Positions 26,330 to 35,406 are shown, counted from the first letter of the stretch. The stretch is DNA of 64,000 nucleotides from Parvularculaceae bacterium (GCA_020446945.1 JAGRDS010000001.1:58552-122551); one strand, 5' to 3'. Translations and numbers: made by a program. Notes: a model not told the origin generated them from the sequence alone.

Positions 26330-27019
26330 GTGATCGTCAGATTCGACAATGTCGGCCTCGCCTACGAGATCGGCGCGGAAAGCCTGAAAGACGTGAGATT
26401 CACGCTTAATGAAGGTGAATTCCGGTTTCTCACCGGCCCATCCGGCGCCGGCAAGACGACCTTTTTGAAGCTCATTTATCTCGCCCTGCGCCCGACGAGA
26501 GGCCGCATGACGCTGTTTGGGCAGGACGTGACGGACGCCGAACGCGACATGCTTCCGCCTTTGCGGCGGCGCATAGGCGTCGTGTTCCAGGAATTTCGCC
26601 TTCTCGACCATTTGACGGCCTTTGAAAATGTCGCTCTGCCCATGAAAGTCGCGGGCGTTAACCAACAGCAATACCGGGAAGACGTAAGAGAACTCTTAAA
26701 TTGGGTCGGGCTTGGCTCGAGAATGGACGCCCTTCCCCAAACGCTTTCGGGGGGAGAAAAACAGCGCGTCGCGCTGGCGCGCGCGCTCGTTTCGAAACCG
26801 GATCTCATTCTGGCGGACGAACCGACAGGCAATGTCGATCCGCAAATGGGTGAAAAAATCATGAAACTGTTCGTCGAGTTGAACAAGCTCGGCGCCGCCG
26901 TCATCGTCGCCACGCACGACCTTCAACTGGTTCAGGCGCTCGGCAAGAGAACCATGCGGCTCGACGGCGGGCGCTTGTATGAAGATCCGCCGATGCGCGC
27001 CAGCGGGAGGATGAGATAA
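26330..27019 (+). CDS. ftsE: cell division ATP-binding protein FtsE
   Basis: A 229-residue ABC ATPase. Walker A is GPSGAGKTT at about residues 38-46, the signature is TLSGGEKQR at about 135-143, and Walker B is LILADEPTGNVD. The length and sequence (VVFQEFRLLDHLTAFENVALP) are those of FtsE. With FtsX it forms a division-site complex that uses ATP hydrolysis to switch on periplasmic murein hydrolase activators such as EnvC, which is also encoded in this window at 38211. Start at GTG 26330 with GGAAAG upstream. ftsX follows. Confidence 0.93.
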   Translation: MIVRFDNVGLAYEIGAESLKDVRFTLNEGEFRFLTGPSGAGKTTFLKLIYLALRPTRGRMTLFGQDVTDAERDMLPPLRRRIGVVFQEFRLLDHLTAFENVALPMKVAGVNQQQYREDVRELLNWVGLGSRMDALPQTLSGGEKQRVALARALVSKPDLILADEPTGNVDPQMGEKIMKLFVELNKLGAAVIVATHDLQLVQALGKRTMRLDGGRLYEDPPMRASGRMR

Positions 27020-27111
27020 GCAGCGTATCGGGCATAGACGGCGCGATTGAAGAGGCGCCGGCGGGCGACCAGCCTGCTGATGCGCACGGAAAACCGCCGA
27101 GGAGACCGCTA

Positions 27112-27996
27112 TTGCGCCGGTTTTCGCGCGCGCCCCTGCTTCCGGAAGCCGGACAGGGCGGCGCGCCGCTGACCGCTGTTATCGCCGTTATTTCCTCGCT
27201 CGCCTGCCTGGCGCTTGCGGCCTTCATCCTGATTGCATCGGCATCGAACGCCTGGACGGATGAACTTAAATCCTCGTTTACAATTCAGGTGAAAGGCGTC
27301 GATGCGGAAGAAATCGGCGAAAGGCTGAAAAGCGCGCAGGAGATTTTGTCTTCGACGCCGGGCGTCGAAAACATAAAGGTTGTCGAATCGAAAGACGCGG
27401 CGAAACTGCTTGAACCCTGGCTCGGCAAGGGGAACGCCGACGCGCTCAACGTGCCGGCGCTCATCGAAGTGAAACTGAACAAGGAGGCGCAGACTGATGT
27501 CGCCGCCTTGTCCGAACGCCTGCAATCGATCTCGCCCGGCGTCATTCTTGACGATCACGGCGGCTGGAACGATCGCCTCGCCGACGCGGCGCGTTCCGGC
27601 CAGGCGCTCGCTTTCGCCGTTTTCGCCCTTATTATGGGAGCGGCCTGCGCGATTTCGATTTTCGCCGCGCGCGCCGGCCTTTCCGCCAATCAGGAGGTTG
27701 TTTCGCTGCTCCATCTCGTCGGCGCCACCGACGATTTCATCGCGCGCGAAGTCCAGCGCCGCTTTACCGTGATCGGCCTGCGCGGCTCCATGCTCGGCCT
27801 GTTGGCGGCGACGTTCCTCCTGACGTTGTTTTCATTTGCGACAAGGGCGCGCGGGGGCGAGGGCTTTTTTCTGCCCGGACTGACGATTGGGCCCGAATTG
27901 CTGATTCCCCTGCTGTCGGTTCCTTTCGCAATCTGCCTCGTTACGGCGATCGCCGCGCGGCTGACGGTTCTGCGCACATTGCGAGAGACGTATTAG
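27112..27996 (+). CDS. ftsX: cell division permease-like protein FtsX
   Basis: A 294-residue four-helix membrane protein of the FtsX family. Helix 1 is at about 22-44, followed by a periplasmic domain at about 45-165 (SSFTIQVKGVDAEEIGERLKSAQ), which in other bacteria contacts EnvC or a similar activator. The last three helices form the FtsX-type permease domain at about 168-290. The best start is TTG 27112, after GGAG seven bases upstream. The same frame stays open and protein-like for about 90 bases further upstream, to the ftsE stop, without any ATG, GTG or TTG, so the true N-terminus is uncertain. It is co-transcribed with ftsE. Confidence 0.88.
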   Translation: MRRFSRAPLLPEAGQGGAPLTAVIAVISSLACLALAAFILIASASNAWTDELKSSFTIQVKGVDAEEIGERLKSAQEILSSTPGVENIKVVESKDAAKLLEPWLGKGNADALNVPALIEVKLNKEAQTDVAALSERLQSISPGVILDDHGGWNDRLADAARSGQALAFAVFALIMGAACAISIFAARAGLSANQEVVSLLHLVGATDDFIAREVQRRFTVIGLRGSMLGLLAATFLLTLFSFATRARGGEGFFLPGLTIGPELLIPLLSVPFAICLVTAIAARLTVLRTLRETY

Positions 27997-28075
27997 CGCG
28001 CGTCCGGCGCTGGACCCGACCCGCACAAAGGGGGTATCGTCCGCGCAGAGCGGGGATGTTGAGGGAAAGCGGATC

Positions 28076-28645
28076 GTGCGGCGCATTCTGTTTGCGTTAC
28101 TGATTCTCGCCGTCGCCTGGGGCGGCGGTCTTTTTATGTTCTTATCGGAAATTCCCGCGCCGGCCGAAACGCCGCCCGCGCCGGCCGACGGCGTCGTTGT
28201 TTTCACCGGCGGGTTCGACCGCGTCTCCTCGGCGATGGCGCTGCTGAACGCCGGCGCCGGCAAGCGCCTGTTGATCTCCGGGGTCAACCCGCGCGTTTCG
28301 AGAACAGACGTCTTCGAGATGTGGAGCGGCGATCCATCGCTTTTCGAATGCTGTGTCGATCTTGGGCAAGAGGCGCGAACGACGCGCGGAAATGCAGATG
28401 AACTTGACTCATGGACGCGGCGCAACGCCTATCGCTCCCTCATTCTGGTGACATCCGATTTTCATATGCCGCGCGCTCTGCTGGAAACGCGCCAGCGTAT
28501 GCCGGATGTCGTCGTAACGCCCTACCCTGTGGCGTCGGGCCTTTTGGGCGAGAACGGAAAACCGCGGAGCCTTTCGGACTGGCGGCGGATTAGCGGAGAA
28601 TATACGAAGTACATCGCTGTTCGCGCCAAATCCTGTTTCACCTGA
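28076..28645 (+). CDS. DUF218/YdcF-family envelope protein
   Basis: A 189-residue protein with an N-terminal membrane anchor or signal (RILFALLILAVAWGGGLFMFL) and a DUF218 domain. The family points ADGVVVFTGGFDRV, RLLISGVNP, RTTRGNADELDSW and LVTSDFHMPRA are visible. Relatives such as SanA and ElyC affect envelope integrity or lipid-linked precursor metabolism. It starts at GTG 28076 with GAGGGAAAG ahead. Downstream of ftsEX and upstream of the acyltransferase on the same strand, it may belong to the same envelope unit. Confidence 0.87.
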   Translation: MRRILFALLILAVAWGGGLFMFLSEIPAPAETPPAPADGVVVFTGGFDRVSSAMALLNAGAGKRLLISGVNPRVSRTDVFEMWSGDPSLFECCVDLGQEARTTRGNADELDSWTRRNAYRSLILVTSDFHMPRALLETRQRMPDVVVTPYPVASGLLGENGKPRSLSDWRRISGEYTKYIAVRAKSCFT

Positions 28646-28694
28646 TCGCCCGCCCCGAACGTCCCGTTTTCAGCCGCCGCGAAGTCTCAATGCG

Positions 28695-29396
28695 ATGATC
28701 GCCGCCCGCACTTTCCTGTTCGACGCATTTCTCGCAGCGCTGACCGCCGTCATGGGCGTATTGATGTTGCCAGCGCTTGCAGACCGCCGCGCCGCGCGGG
28801 CGGCGACGCGCCTTTGGGCGAAGATTGCGCTGGGCGGATTGAACCTGATTTGCGGCATACGCCATCAAGTGAGCGGCGCGGCGCATATACCGACCGGACC
28901 GGCGATCGTTATCGTCAATCATCAATCCATGTGGGAGACGATCGCATTGCTGGCGCTGCTTGAGCGGCCGGCGATAGTTTTCAAGAAAGAGCTGAAGCGA
29001 ATTCCGGTTTACGGCTGGTGGGCGAGCCGAACCGGGGTGCCGGTTGACCGGAGCGCCGGCGCGCGCGCCGTTAGAATGTTGCGCCGCGAGACAGAGCGCC
29101 ATATCGCCCGAGGCGATCAGATCGTCGTCTTTCCCGAAGGAACCCGCGGTGCGCCTGGCGCGCTGGGACCGCTCCAGCCGGGCGTGGCGGGTATGTATCT
29201 CATCGCCGATACGCAGGCCGTTCCGGCCGTTCACAATTCGGGTACGCGCTGGCGCCATCCGGGCGGGCGTAAAACGCCCGGCAGGATCGACATCCGATTT
29301 CTTCCCCCGATAGCGCCGGGCCTTCAAAAACGCGCTTTCATGCGCAGACTCGAAGAGGCGATGCGCGACGGTCTCATGATCGAAAAAACGACATGA
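28695..29396 (+). CDS. 1-acyl-sn-glycerol-3-phosphate acyltransferase family protein
   Basis: A 233-residue lysophosphatidate acyltransferase-like enzyme (PlsC family) with an N-terminal hydrophobic segment. The catalytic HX4D-type block reads NHQSMWE, with Glu where PlsC has Asp, at about residues 75-81. The glycerol-phosphate site is FPEGTRG at about 151-157. It would transfer an acyl chain to lysophosphatidate or a related lipid at the inner membrane. HxxxxE variants are common in alphaproteobacterial members. It lies seven bases before the DUF2125 gene. Confidence 0.9.
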   Translation: MIAARTFLFDAFLAALTAVMGVLMLPALADRRAARAATRLWAKIALGGLNLICGIRHQVSGAAHIPTGPAIVIVNHQSMWETIALLALLERPAIVFKKELKRIPVYGWWASRTGVPVDRSAGARAVRMLRRETERHIARGDQIVVFPEGTRGAPGALGPLQPGVAGMYLIADTQAVPAVHNSGTRWRHPGGRKTPGRIDIRFLPPIAPGLQKRAFMRRLEEAMRDGLMIEKTT

Positions 29397-29403
29397 GAAA
29401 CGT

Positions 29404-30342
29404 ATGAAACCTGCTAGCAAATGGTTGCTTTACGGACCGTTTCTATTCGCGGCGGTCGCGCTTTGCGCCTGGTGGTTTCTGTGGCGCGCCGGTGCGCACG
29501 CCATGCGCGAGGCCCTTGACGAATTCACCGTTACACAGGCGGCAAGCGGCGCGCGCGTAAATTACGAACCGTTGCGCGCCAAAGGCTTTCCGTTTTTTCT
29601 CCGCGGGATCGCCCGGAACTTTTCAATTGAAAGCGGCGATCGGGCTTACAGTTGCGCGCAAACGAATATTGACGCCCTGCCCTACCAGCTCGATCGCATC
29701 GTTTTTTCCTGCACCGGCGCTCAGCTCATCAAATTCGGCGCAGCGCAATGGACGATATCGGCGCCGGATGCGCGCGCCAGCATTGAGCGCGACAGCGAAC
29801 GCGGCTGGATTGTTCGAATTCAAACGGGCGCGGCGTACGCGGAAAGCAGCGAAATCCGCTACGCAGCTGATTCGCTCAATCTAAACCTCGCCCCGGAAAA
29901 AGGCGACCCGGCGACATTCGATATCTCCCTTCGTGCAATTGCCGCGCATGCATCGAAAGCGCCCGGCGCGCGACTTGACCGGATCGACGCCGCCATTCGC
30001 CTCGGCCCCGCCGACGCTTTTGAAACGCGCCGCATCGACATACTCGGCTTCGAAGCGCATGTCGGCGAAAGCGTACTAAAAGCGAGCGGCGCGGCTTATT
30101 CCCGCAGCGATTCGCTGAATGGACGCTTGGAGGCGAGCCTTGAAAAACCGGCGGAGATGGCGCGGGCGATCGCCGCGTTTGGATCGCCGAACGAGGATGA
30201 GGCGCGTGCGATCGAGGCGGGCCTGGCCATGCTTGCCGTCGCCTGGGGCGGAACAATCGCGGCGCCGATCATTATCGAGGATGGGGTAGTCAGTCTTGCG
30301 GGCGTGAGACTTGGCGAAATAAGCCAGACGGCTCAACCGTAA
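29404..30342 (+). CDS. DUF2125 envelope protein
   Basis: A 312-residue DUF2125 family protein with an N-terminal signal anchor (YGPFLFAAVALCAWWFLWRAGA) and a long beta-rich periplasmic domain. The G-FPF motif (KGFPFFLRG) at about 61-69 and the paired Cys at about 83 and 100 are family points. DUF2125 is specific to alphaproteobacteria and its function is unknown. Overlap with the PlsC-like transcript suggests an envelope or lipid role. It shares ten bases at its 3' end with the convergent MarR gene. Confidence 0.85.
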   Translation: MKPASKWLLYGPFLFAAVALCAWWFLWRAGAHAMREALDEFTVTQAASGARVNYEPLRAKGFPFFLRGIARNFSIESGDRAYSCAQTNIDALPYQLDRIVFSCTGAQLIKFGAAQWTISAPDARASIERDSERGWIVRIQTGAAYAESSEIRYAADSLNLNLAPEKGDPATFDISLRAIAAHASKAPGARLDRIDAAIRLGPADAFETRRIDILGFEAHVGESVLKASGAAYSRSDSLNGRLEASLEKPAEMARAIAAFGSPNEDEARAIEAGLAMLAVAWGGTIAAPIIIEDGVVSLAGVRLGEISQTAQP

Positions 30343-30689
30343 AGCGCCGCGCCGACAGCCGGACCGTTTGCGCGGTCTTCAACGATATGCGCAAATTCAT
30401 CGACATAGATTGCGCCTTCCGGCGTCTTTTGAACAAGCACGATCCGGCGATCCGTATCGTCGCGCACGCGGCGCACGAAACCCAATATCGACAAGGCGTC
30501 GAGCGCGCGGCTGATCGCAGGTTTCGGCACGCTGAGATCGCGCGACAGGCCGCGAACGGTATGCGGGCCGGGATTGAGATAGACGGTAAGAAGAATAGCC
30601 CATTGCCGCATCGAAAGATCGGGACCGTCGCTCCTGACCGCGTCGGCGAGAACGTCTCTCCAAGTCGTCAAAATGCCCGGTGCTGCCAT
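30333..30689 (-). CDS. MarR-family winged-helix regulator
   Basis: A 118-residue regulator with one winged helix-turn-helix of MarR type (LSMRQWAILLTVYLNPGPHT, then the recognition helix VPKPAISRALDALSILGFV and the wing DTDRRIVLVQKT). It is shorter than the usual 140-residue MarR. Relatives in alphaproteobacteria sit next to leucyl aminopeptidase genes, as here. Its ligand is unknown. It is upstream of the aminopeptidase region but separated from it by the aminopeptidase 3' end, and its own 3' end overlaps DUF2125. Confidence 0.8.
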   Translation of the reverse strand: MAAPGILTTWRDVLADAVRSDGPDLSMRQWAILLTVYLNPGPHTVRGLSRDLSVPKPAISRALDALSILGFVRRVRDDTDRRIVLVQKTPEGAIYVDEFAHIVEDRANGPAVGAALYG

Positions 30690-30785
30690 TGTTCTTCCGG
30701 CCCGATGTCCTTGCGTTGAGGAAGCGCGCCGAAAAGGCGCGCGGAGCTGGACCCTGCAACCGTTCGCGCCGGAAGGGCAAGCGTC

Positions 30786-32141
30786 CTATCGGAGCGGAAA
30801 TGACTTGAAAGTTTCGAAAAGCGCGCGGATCGCCTGCGCTTCGCCGCCGATCGGGCGGCCCGGCGCGGCTTTCGGTCGCCAGGCGTAAATATCAAAATGT
30901 CCCCAGATGGCGTTATCGGGCGCGAACCGCTTGAGAAAAAGCGCCGCCGTCACTGACCCGGCGAATGAACCCGCGCCCGCATTGTTGATATCGGCGAGCG
31001 GCGAGGACAGCATCGCCGAGTAAGGTTTCCAGAGCGGCATGCGCCAGACTGGATCGGCAACATCGCTCGCAGCTTGCAAAACCGCCGATACGAAATTTTC
31101 GTCATCGCAATAGAACGGCGGCAGGTCCGGACCGAGCGCGACGCGCGCCGCGCCGGTCAAAGTCGCAAGCGTCAGCATGCATTGCGGATTTTCGTCCGCG
31201 CCGAGCGACATCGCGTCTGCGAGGATCAGCCTGCCTTCCGCGTCCGTGTTTCCGATTTCGACAGTAAGGCCTTTCCGGCTTTTCAGAATGTCGCCGGGTC
31301 TGAAGGCGTCGCCCGAGATCGCGTTTTCTACGGCGGGAATGAGAACGCGCAGGCGATAATCGAGTTTCTCCTCCATAATCAGCCGCGCGAGCGCGAGCGC
31401 ATTCGCCGCGCCGCCCATGTCTTTCTTCATCAGCGCCATACCTTGCGCACCCTTGATGTCGAGACCGCCGGAATCGAAACACACGCCCTTGCCGACGAGT
31501 GTAAGTTTCGGCGCATCTTCACGCCCCCAGACAAAATCGATCAGGCGCGGGGCGACCGCAGCGGCGCGGCCGACCGCATGAATAAGATTGAACCCTTCGT
31601 CGAGAAGCGTGCCGCCGCGCGTTACGCTTATTCTTGCGCCAAAGGCGTCCGCGAGGCGGCGCGCTTCATTCTCAAGCGCGTCCGGATCCATATCGCCGGC
31701 GGGCGTGTTGACGAGATCGCGGGCGAACGCGACAGCGGCGGCGATTTTTCGGGCGCCGGCGACATCGGCGCCGTGAGCGGCGACGAGGCGCGCCGCGGGT
31801 CGCCTTGCCTCCTTGTAGCGATCGAAACGGTAACCCCCAAGCGCCCAGCCAAGCAGGGACAAGCCGTCCGCGCCGGTTTCGAGGCGATAATCGCCCTCGG
31901 GGAGTTTTTCCGCCGCCGCCGCGCAGATGAACGGGTCATCCGCATCGCCGACGCCGAGAAGCACGCCATTCCCGTCCGCAAGCACCGCGCCCGCTTCACC
32001 GGAAAAATTGTTTCGCCGCGCAAGGCCTGCAAGCGCGGCCGGCGCCTCATCGAGGTCGCTCGATCTTTCACGAATTGCATAGACCGGTATCGCCGTTTTC
32101 GCGCGGGCCGCGTCGAAATCGATCAAAAGATCAACAATCAT
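30786..32141 (-). CDS. M17 leucyl aminopeptidase family protein
   Basis: A 451-residue cytosolic dizinc aminopeptidase. The start is ATG 32141 (MIVDLLIDF), preceded by GGAG; the frame open to 32225 is not supported. Metal and active-site blocks of M17 are LVGKGVCFDSGGLDIK, MKKDMGGAANA, and the signature NTDAEGRLILADA. The enzyme removes N-terminal residues from peptides and recycles them. It is somewhat shorter than the classical PepA of about 500 residues because the N-terminal domain is reduced. Confidence 0.92.
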   Translation of the reverse strand: MIVDLLIDFDAARAKTAIPVYAIRERSSDLDEAPAALAGLARRNNFSGEAGAVLADGNGVLLGVGDADDPFICAAAAEKLPEGDYRLETGADGLSLLGWALGGYRFDRYKEARRPAARLVAAHGADVAGARKIAAAVAFARDLVNTPAGDMDPDALENEARRLADAFGARISVTRGGTLLDEGFNLIHAVGRAAAVAPRLIDFVWGREDAPKLTLVGKGVCFDSGGLDIKGAQGMALMKKDMGGAANALALARLIMEEKLDYRLRVLIPAVENAISGDAFRPGDILKSRKGLTVEIGNTDAEGRLILADAMSLGADENPQCMLTLATLTGAARVALGPDLPPFYCDDENFVSAVLQAASDVADPVWRMPLWKPYSAMLSSPLADINNAGAGSFAGSVTAALFLKRFAPDNAIWGHFDIYAWRPKAAPGRPIGGEAQAIRALFETFKSFPLR

Positions 32142-32197
32142 GAAACGCTCCGTTAATTCCTGCGAAAGATGCGTTAGCGCAGGCTTTGCGCGCAGAG

Positions 32198-32212
32198 TTA
32201 AGCCTTTATTGA
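32198..32212. promoter_or_regulatory. CtrA-box-like site upstream of the TPR lipoprotein gene
   Basis: TTAA-N7-TTGA at 32198-32212 differs by one base from the TTAA-N7-TTAA consensus of the alphaproteobacterial cell-cycle regulator CtrA. It lies 53 bases before the TadD-like gene and 57 bases upstream of the divergent aminopeptidase start. CtrA is known to control pilus genes in relatives. A chance match cannot be ruled out. Confidence 0.3.
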
Positions 32213-32264
32213 AGAGATTTCGCAATGATCCGGTCGAATATCCGAAGTTTTCGAGGAATTACAC

Positions 32265-33329
32265 ATGGCCGTCCGTAACCTTGCGATGTCCAAGCCCGCC
32301 ACGCGATTCGCCGGCGTCGCCGTTTGCGCGCTTCTTATGTCGGCTTGCGCGTCCAGCGGCAAGAACCTTCACGCCGATGGTTCGAAAGTCGATTACAAAA
32401 GCGAAGTCGGCGTGTTTACAAATCCAGGCTCCGCCGCCGGCGATATGGATCCGATCGCCGCGGCCGCCTATTGGGGGTCTGCGTATGATCGCAACCCAAA
32501 AGACGTAAGCGCTGCAATCAATTACTCGGCCGCGCTGCGCAAAATCAGCTCTAACGAAGAAGCGGTGAAGGTGATGACGCGCGTCGCCAATGCCAATCCT
32601 GAAAACGCCGAAGCAAACCTTGAGGCCGGGAAAACGCTTGTAGAGGCGGGCCGCGCTTTCGAGGCGGTTCGTTTCCTTGAAAAGGCGAGCGATCTGGCGC
32701 CCCGCGACTGGCGGACTTTTTCAGCTTTCGGCGTCGCGCTGGACCAGATAGGCGAACACAAACTCGCCCGCACGAAATACGACATGGCGCTTGTTTTCTC
32801 GCCCGGCGCACCGATGCTTCTTAACAATAAGGGGCTTTCCTTCGCGCTCGACGGCAATCTTGAAGAAGCCAAGAAACTGTTGCGCGCCGCAGCGGCGAGC
32901 CGGGGTTCGGACGCGCGCATTCGCCAGAATCTCGCGCTCGTTCTCGCGATAAAAGGTGAAATGCGTGAAGCGGAAAGGCTGGCGCGATCCGACCTGCCGC
33001 CGCAGATCGCCGACCAGAATATCGACTATTTCCGGGCGCTGATGAATCAGCCGGCTTACTGGCAATCTCTCGCCGCAGATAATGTCGAAACGCCGTCGTT
33101 CGATGCGCCGGCGCAAGCTGCGCCCATGGCGGCGCCCAAAACTACCGCGCCGGCTCCCGCCTTGAAGGAAGAGCCCAAAGAGGAAGAGAAAAAACCTTCT
33201 GCGCCAATTGCGCTCAAGGAAAGCGCGACGACGCCGACCAACGCATCAGCCGAAGCGCCCGCACCGACCCCGTTGATCAAAGGCGCGCATGACGAGGATG
33301 CGCCTGCGCCAACGCTAAAAGATGATTAG
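32265..33329 (+). CDS. TPR lipoprotein, TadD-like
   Basis: A 354-residue lipoprotein. The signal sequence ends in the lipobox LLMSAC, with lipid attachment at about Cys28. TPR repeats cover residues about 75-235 (NYSAALRKISSNEEAVKVM, ANLEAGKTLVEAGRAFEAV, RTFSAFGVALDQIGEHKLA and two more). The C-terminal 100 residues are a Pro/Ala/Glu/Lys-rich linker, probably disordered. The TPR array resembles TadD, the lipoprotein that helps assemble the Flp/Tad secretin. No other tad genes are in the window, so the assignment stays at the domain level. A strong terminator follows. Confidence 0.82.
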   Translation: MAVRNLAMSKPATRFAGVAVCALLMSACASSGKNLHADGSKVDYKSEVGVFTNPGSAAGDMDPIAAAAYWGSAYDRNPKDVSAAINYSAALRKISSNEEAVKVMTRVANANPENAEANLEAGKTLVEAGRAFEAVRFLEKASDLAPRDWRTFSAFGVALDQIGEHKLARTKYDMALVFSPGAPMLLNNKGLSFALDGNLEEAKKLLRAAAASRGSDARIRQNLALVLAIKGEMREAERLARSDLPPQIADQNIDYFRALMNQPAYWQSLAADNVETPSFDAPAQAAPMAAPKTTAPAPALKEEPKEEEKKPSAPIALKESATTPTNASAEAPAPTPLIKGAHDEDAPAPTLKDD

Positions 33330-33355
33330 CCGCTTGCATGAGACTATTAGAAATC

Positions 33356-33384
33356 AGGCCGCCTTTTGGGGCGGCCTTTTTCTT
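33356..33384 (+). terminator. rho-independent terminator after the TPR lipoprotein gene
   Basis: AGGCCGCC at 33356-33363 pairs perfectly with GGCGGCCT at 33370-33377 across a six-base loop, and a T-rich run follows. It lies 27 bases after the TPR lipoprotein stop codon. Confidence 0.85.
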
Positions 33385-33460
33385 CGCACATTGCAAGGAT
33401 GCAAATGCTCAGAAGCGGCGTACAGTTTAGACTGCGCGCCAGAAGGACACGTCTGATCCT

Positions 33461-34564
33461 TCAATAAAGCGTCTCGAACGCCGTGCGGCTGAATTCCATC
33501 AGTTCGTCAGTGCGGCCGGCGCGAATCTTCTCCGCCCATTCAGGATCTTGAAGCAGTGCGCGGCCGACGGCGATCAGATCAAAATCACCGCGCTCCATCA
33601 TCTCTACGAGGCGATCGAGCGATGCCGGTTTGGAGACTTCGCCGGCGTAAGTCGCGCTAAACTCGGTGGAGAGGCCGACGGAGCCGACCGCGATCGTCGG
33701 CTTGCCCGTAAGTTTTTTCACCCAACCGGCGAAATTGAGATCCGACCCTTCGAACGCCGGCCCCCAGAATCGTCGCTGCGAGCAATGGATGGCGTCAATT
33801 CCCGCTTCGATCATCGGCGCCAGCCATTCTTCGAGTTCGCCCGGCGTCGCGGCGGCCCTAGCCTCGTAATCCTGCATCTTCCATTGGGAAATGCGAATGA
33901 TAAGCGGGAAGTCCTCGCCGATTTTCGCCCGTGTCCGGCTGATGATCTGGGCGGCGAGGCGCGTGCGCCCGGCCCAGCTCCCGCCCCATTTGTCCGTTCG
34001 CCGGTTGGTTTCCGCCCAGAAAAAATTGTCGATCAGGTAGGAATGGGCGCCATGGAATTCGACGCAATCAAAACCGGCCTCTTTCGTCGCCAGCGCCGCA
34101 GCGACGAATTCGTCTATCGCTGTTTCGATCTCGGCCTCGCTCATCGGTTCCCAAAGCGGTTTGCCGGGAACCTTAAATCCGGATGCGGACCAGGAAGGAA
34201 TGTCGGGATGTTCCGATTTCTCGGGATTGCGAAACGGACCTTCATGCCAGAGTTGCAGCCCCATTTTACCGTTCGCCGCCCTTACGCCCTCCGCTACGCG
34301 CTTCCATGCCGCCTTCGCATCGCCGGAGACAATATTAGGTATGTTCGGCGTCCCGGTCGCCGTCACCGCATTCGGCGATACACCTTCCGAAACGATCAGA
34401 CCGACCGAGGCTTCCGCGCGGCGCCTGTAATAGGCGGCGACATCTTCCCCTGGCGTATTTCCAGGTGAAAACGACCGGGTCATCGGCGCCATCACGATAC
34501 GATTTTTCAACAACATCTCGCCGATAGAAAAAGGTGTGAACAGAATGTCGGTTGCAGCAGGCAT
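33461..34564 (-). CDS. old yellow enzyme family NADH:flavin oxidoreductase
   Basis: A 367-residue FMN-binding TIM-barrel ene-reductase. The FMN-binding N-terminal strand is LLKNRIVMAPMTRS, the substrate-binding His pair is in VEFHGAHSYLIDNFFW at about residues 187-202, and the phosphate-site strand is FDLIAVGRALLQDPEWA. It reduces activated C=C bonds using NAD(P)H, typically in detoxification. The 195 bases between it and the divergent sulfotransferase gene contain a small dyad, GTCCG-GTTT-CGGAC at 34597-34610, which may be an operator. Confidence 0.92.
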   Translation of the reverse strand: MPAATDILFTPFSIGEMLLKNRIVMAPMTRSFSPGNTPGEDVAAYYRRRAEASVGLIVSEGVSPNAVTATGTPNIPNIVSGDAKAAWKRVAEGVRAANGKMGLQLWHEGPFRNPEKSEHPDIPSWSASGFKVPGKPLWEPMSEAEIETAIDEFVAAALATKEAGFDCVEFHGAHSYLIDNFFWAETNRRTDKWGGSWAGRTRLAAQIISRTRAKIGEDFPLIIRISQWKMQDYEARAAATPGELEEWLAPMIEAGIDAIHCSQRRFWGPAFEGSDLNFAGWVKKLTGKPTIAVGSVGLSTEFSATYAGEVSKPASLDRLVEMMERGDFDLIAVGRALLQDPEWAEKIRAGRTDELMEFSRTAFETLY

Positions 34565-34596
34565 TAATCACCTCGATTGGAATTATTCAGGTCACC

Positions 34597-34610
34597 GTCC
34601 GGTTTCGGAC
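34597..34610. promoter_or_regulatory. small dyad upstream of the old yellow enzyme gene
   Basis: GTCCG at 34597-34601 is repeated inverted as CGGAC at 34606-34610 with a four-base spacer, 33 bases ahead of the oxidoreductase start codon. Old yellow enzymes are often controlled by TetR-type repressors at such sites, but five-base arms are weak evidence. Confidence 0.25.
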
Positions 34611-34759
34611 ACCATTAAGGAATAAAATCAGGCGAAGGCGCGATTTGCAAACTTGCGTTTAACGACCGAAGCTGTTGCATATAGCGGCACTTATCCGGCG
34701 ACCGGCCAGACGGTTTCGGAGATCGTCGCCAGTCGCAAAGGAAAGCGGAAAGAACGAAC

Positions 34760-35404
34760 ATGGACCGAAGATTGCGCCAGCTTCCCTTACGCGCGTACAG
34801 CGCACTTCCCTTCCTTCCTTCGGAGCGGCGCTACAATCTTACTGTTTCGTCGGCGAAAAAATTTATCTGGTTTCGTGTCGCAAAAGTCGGTACGCGAACG
34901 ATTTTGAATACTCTCAAATCGGCGAATGTACCGCTCGATCTCGAAGAGGAAAGCCGTCTCCATTATTTCCCGAATCTGAGACGCGACTATTTCAAGTTTG
35001 CGTTTGTCCGCAATCCATGGGACCGGCTCGTTTCGGGATGGATGAACAAGGTTGTCGACAGGAATTTCTTCGGCTTTGACGATAACGCACTCGCGCGCAT
35101 GCGCGAGTTTCCCAATTTCATCGACTATGTCGCGAGCCTCGACATGGCGAAGTGCGACCGCCACCTGGCCCTTCAGTCGAGCCTCATCGATCTGAATAAT
35201 GTCGACTTTATCGGACGAATGGAGCGTTTTGAGGAGGATTTCAGCGCCGTTCTTGGGCGGATCGGCGTCAATTCACCCGAAATCGGCCGAAAAAACGCGA
35301 GCGGAGCGCGAATGTCGTACCGTGATTATTACGACGGCGAAACCGCGAAAAAGGCGCGTGACATCTATGAGCGCGATATCAGCATATTCGGCTATGAATT
35401 TTGA
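34760..35404 (+). CDS. sulfotransferase family 2 protein
   Basis: A 214-residue sulfotransferase of the carbohydrate/family 2 type. The PAPS 5'-phosphosulfate loop reads FRVAKVGTRTI at about residues 38-48, and the 3'-phosphate site reads FAFVRNPWDRLVSGW at about 80-94. Such enzymes transfer sulfate from PAPS to a carbohydrate or other hydroxyl. A membrane anchor is not evident, and the acceptor is unknown. PAPS supply links it loosely to sulfate assimilation. It lies between the OYE gene and obgE, and a perfect hairpin follows it. Confidence 0.82.
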   Translation: MDRRLRQLPLRAYSALPFLPSERRYNLTVSSAKKFIWFRVAKVGTRTILNTLKSANVPLDLEEESRLHYFPNLRRDYFKFAFVRNPWDRLVSGWMNKVVDRNFFGFDDNALARMREFPNFIDYVASLDMAKCDRHLALQSSLIDLNNVDFIGRMERFEEDFSAVLGRIGVNSPEIGRKNASGARMSYRDYYDGETAKKARDIYERDISIFGYEF

Positions 35405-35406
35405 CG

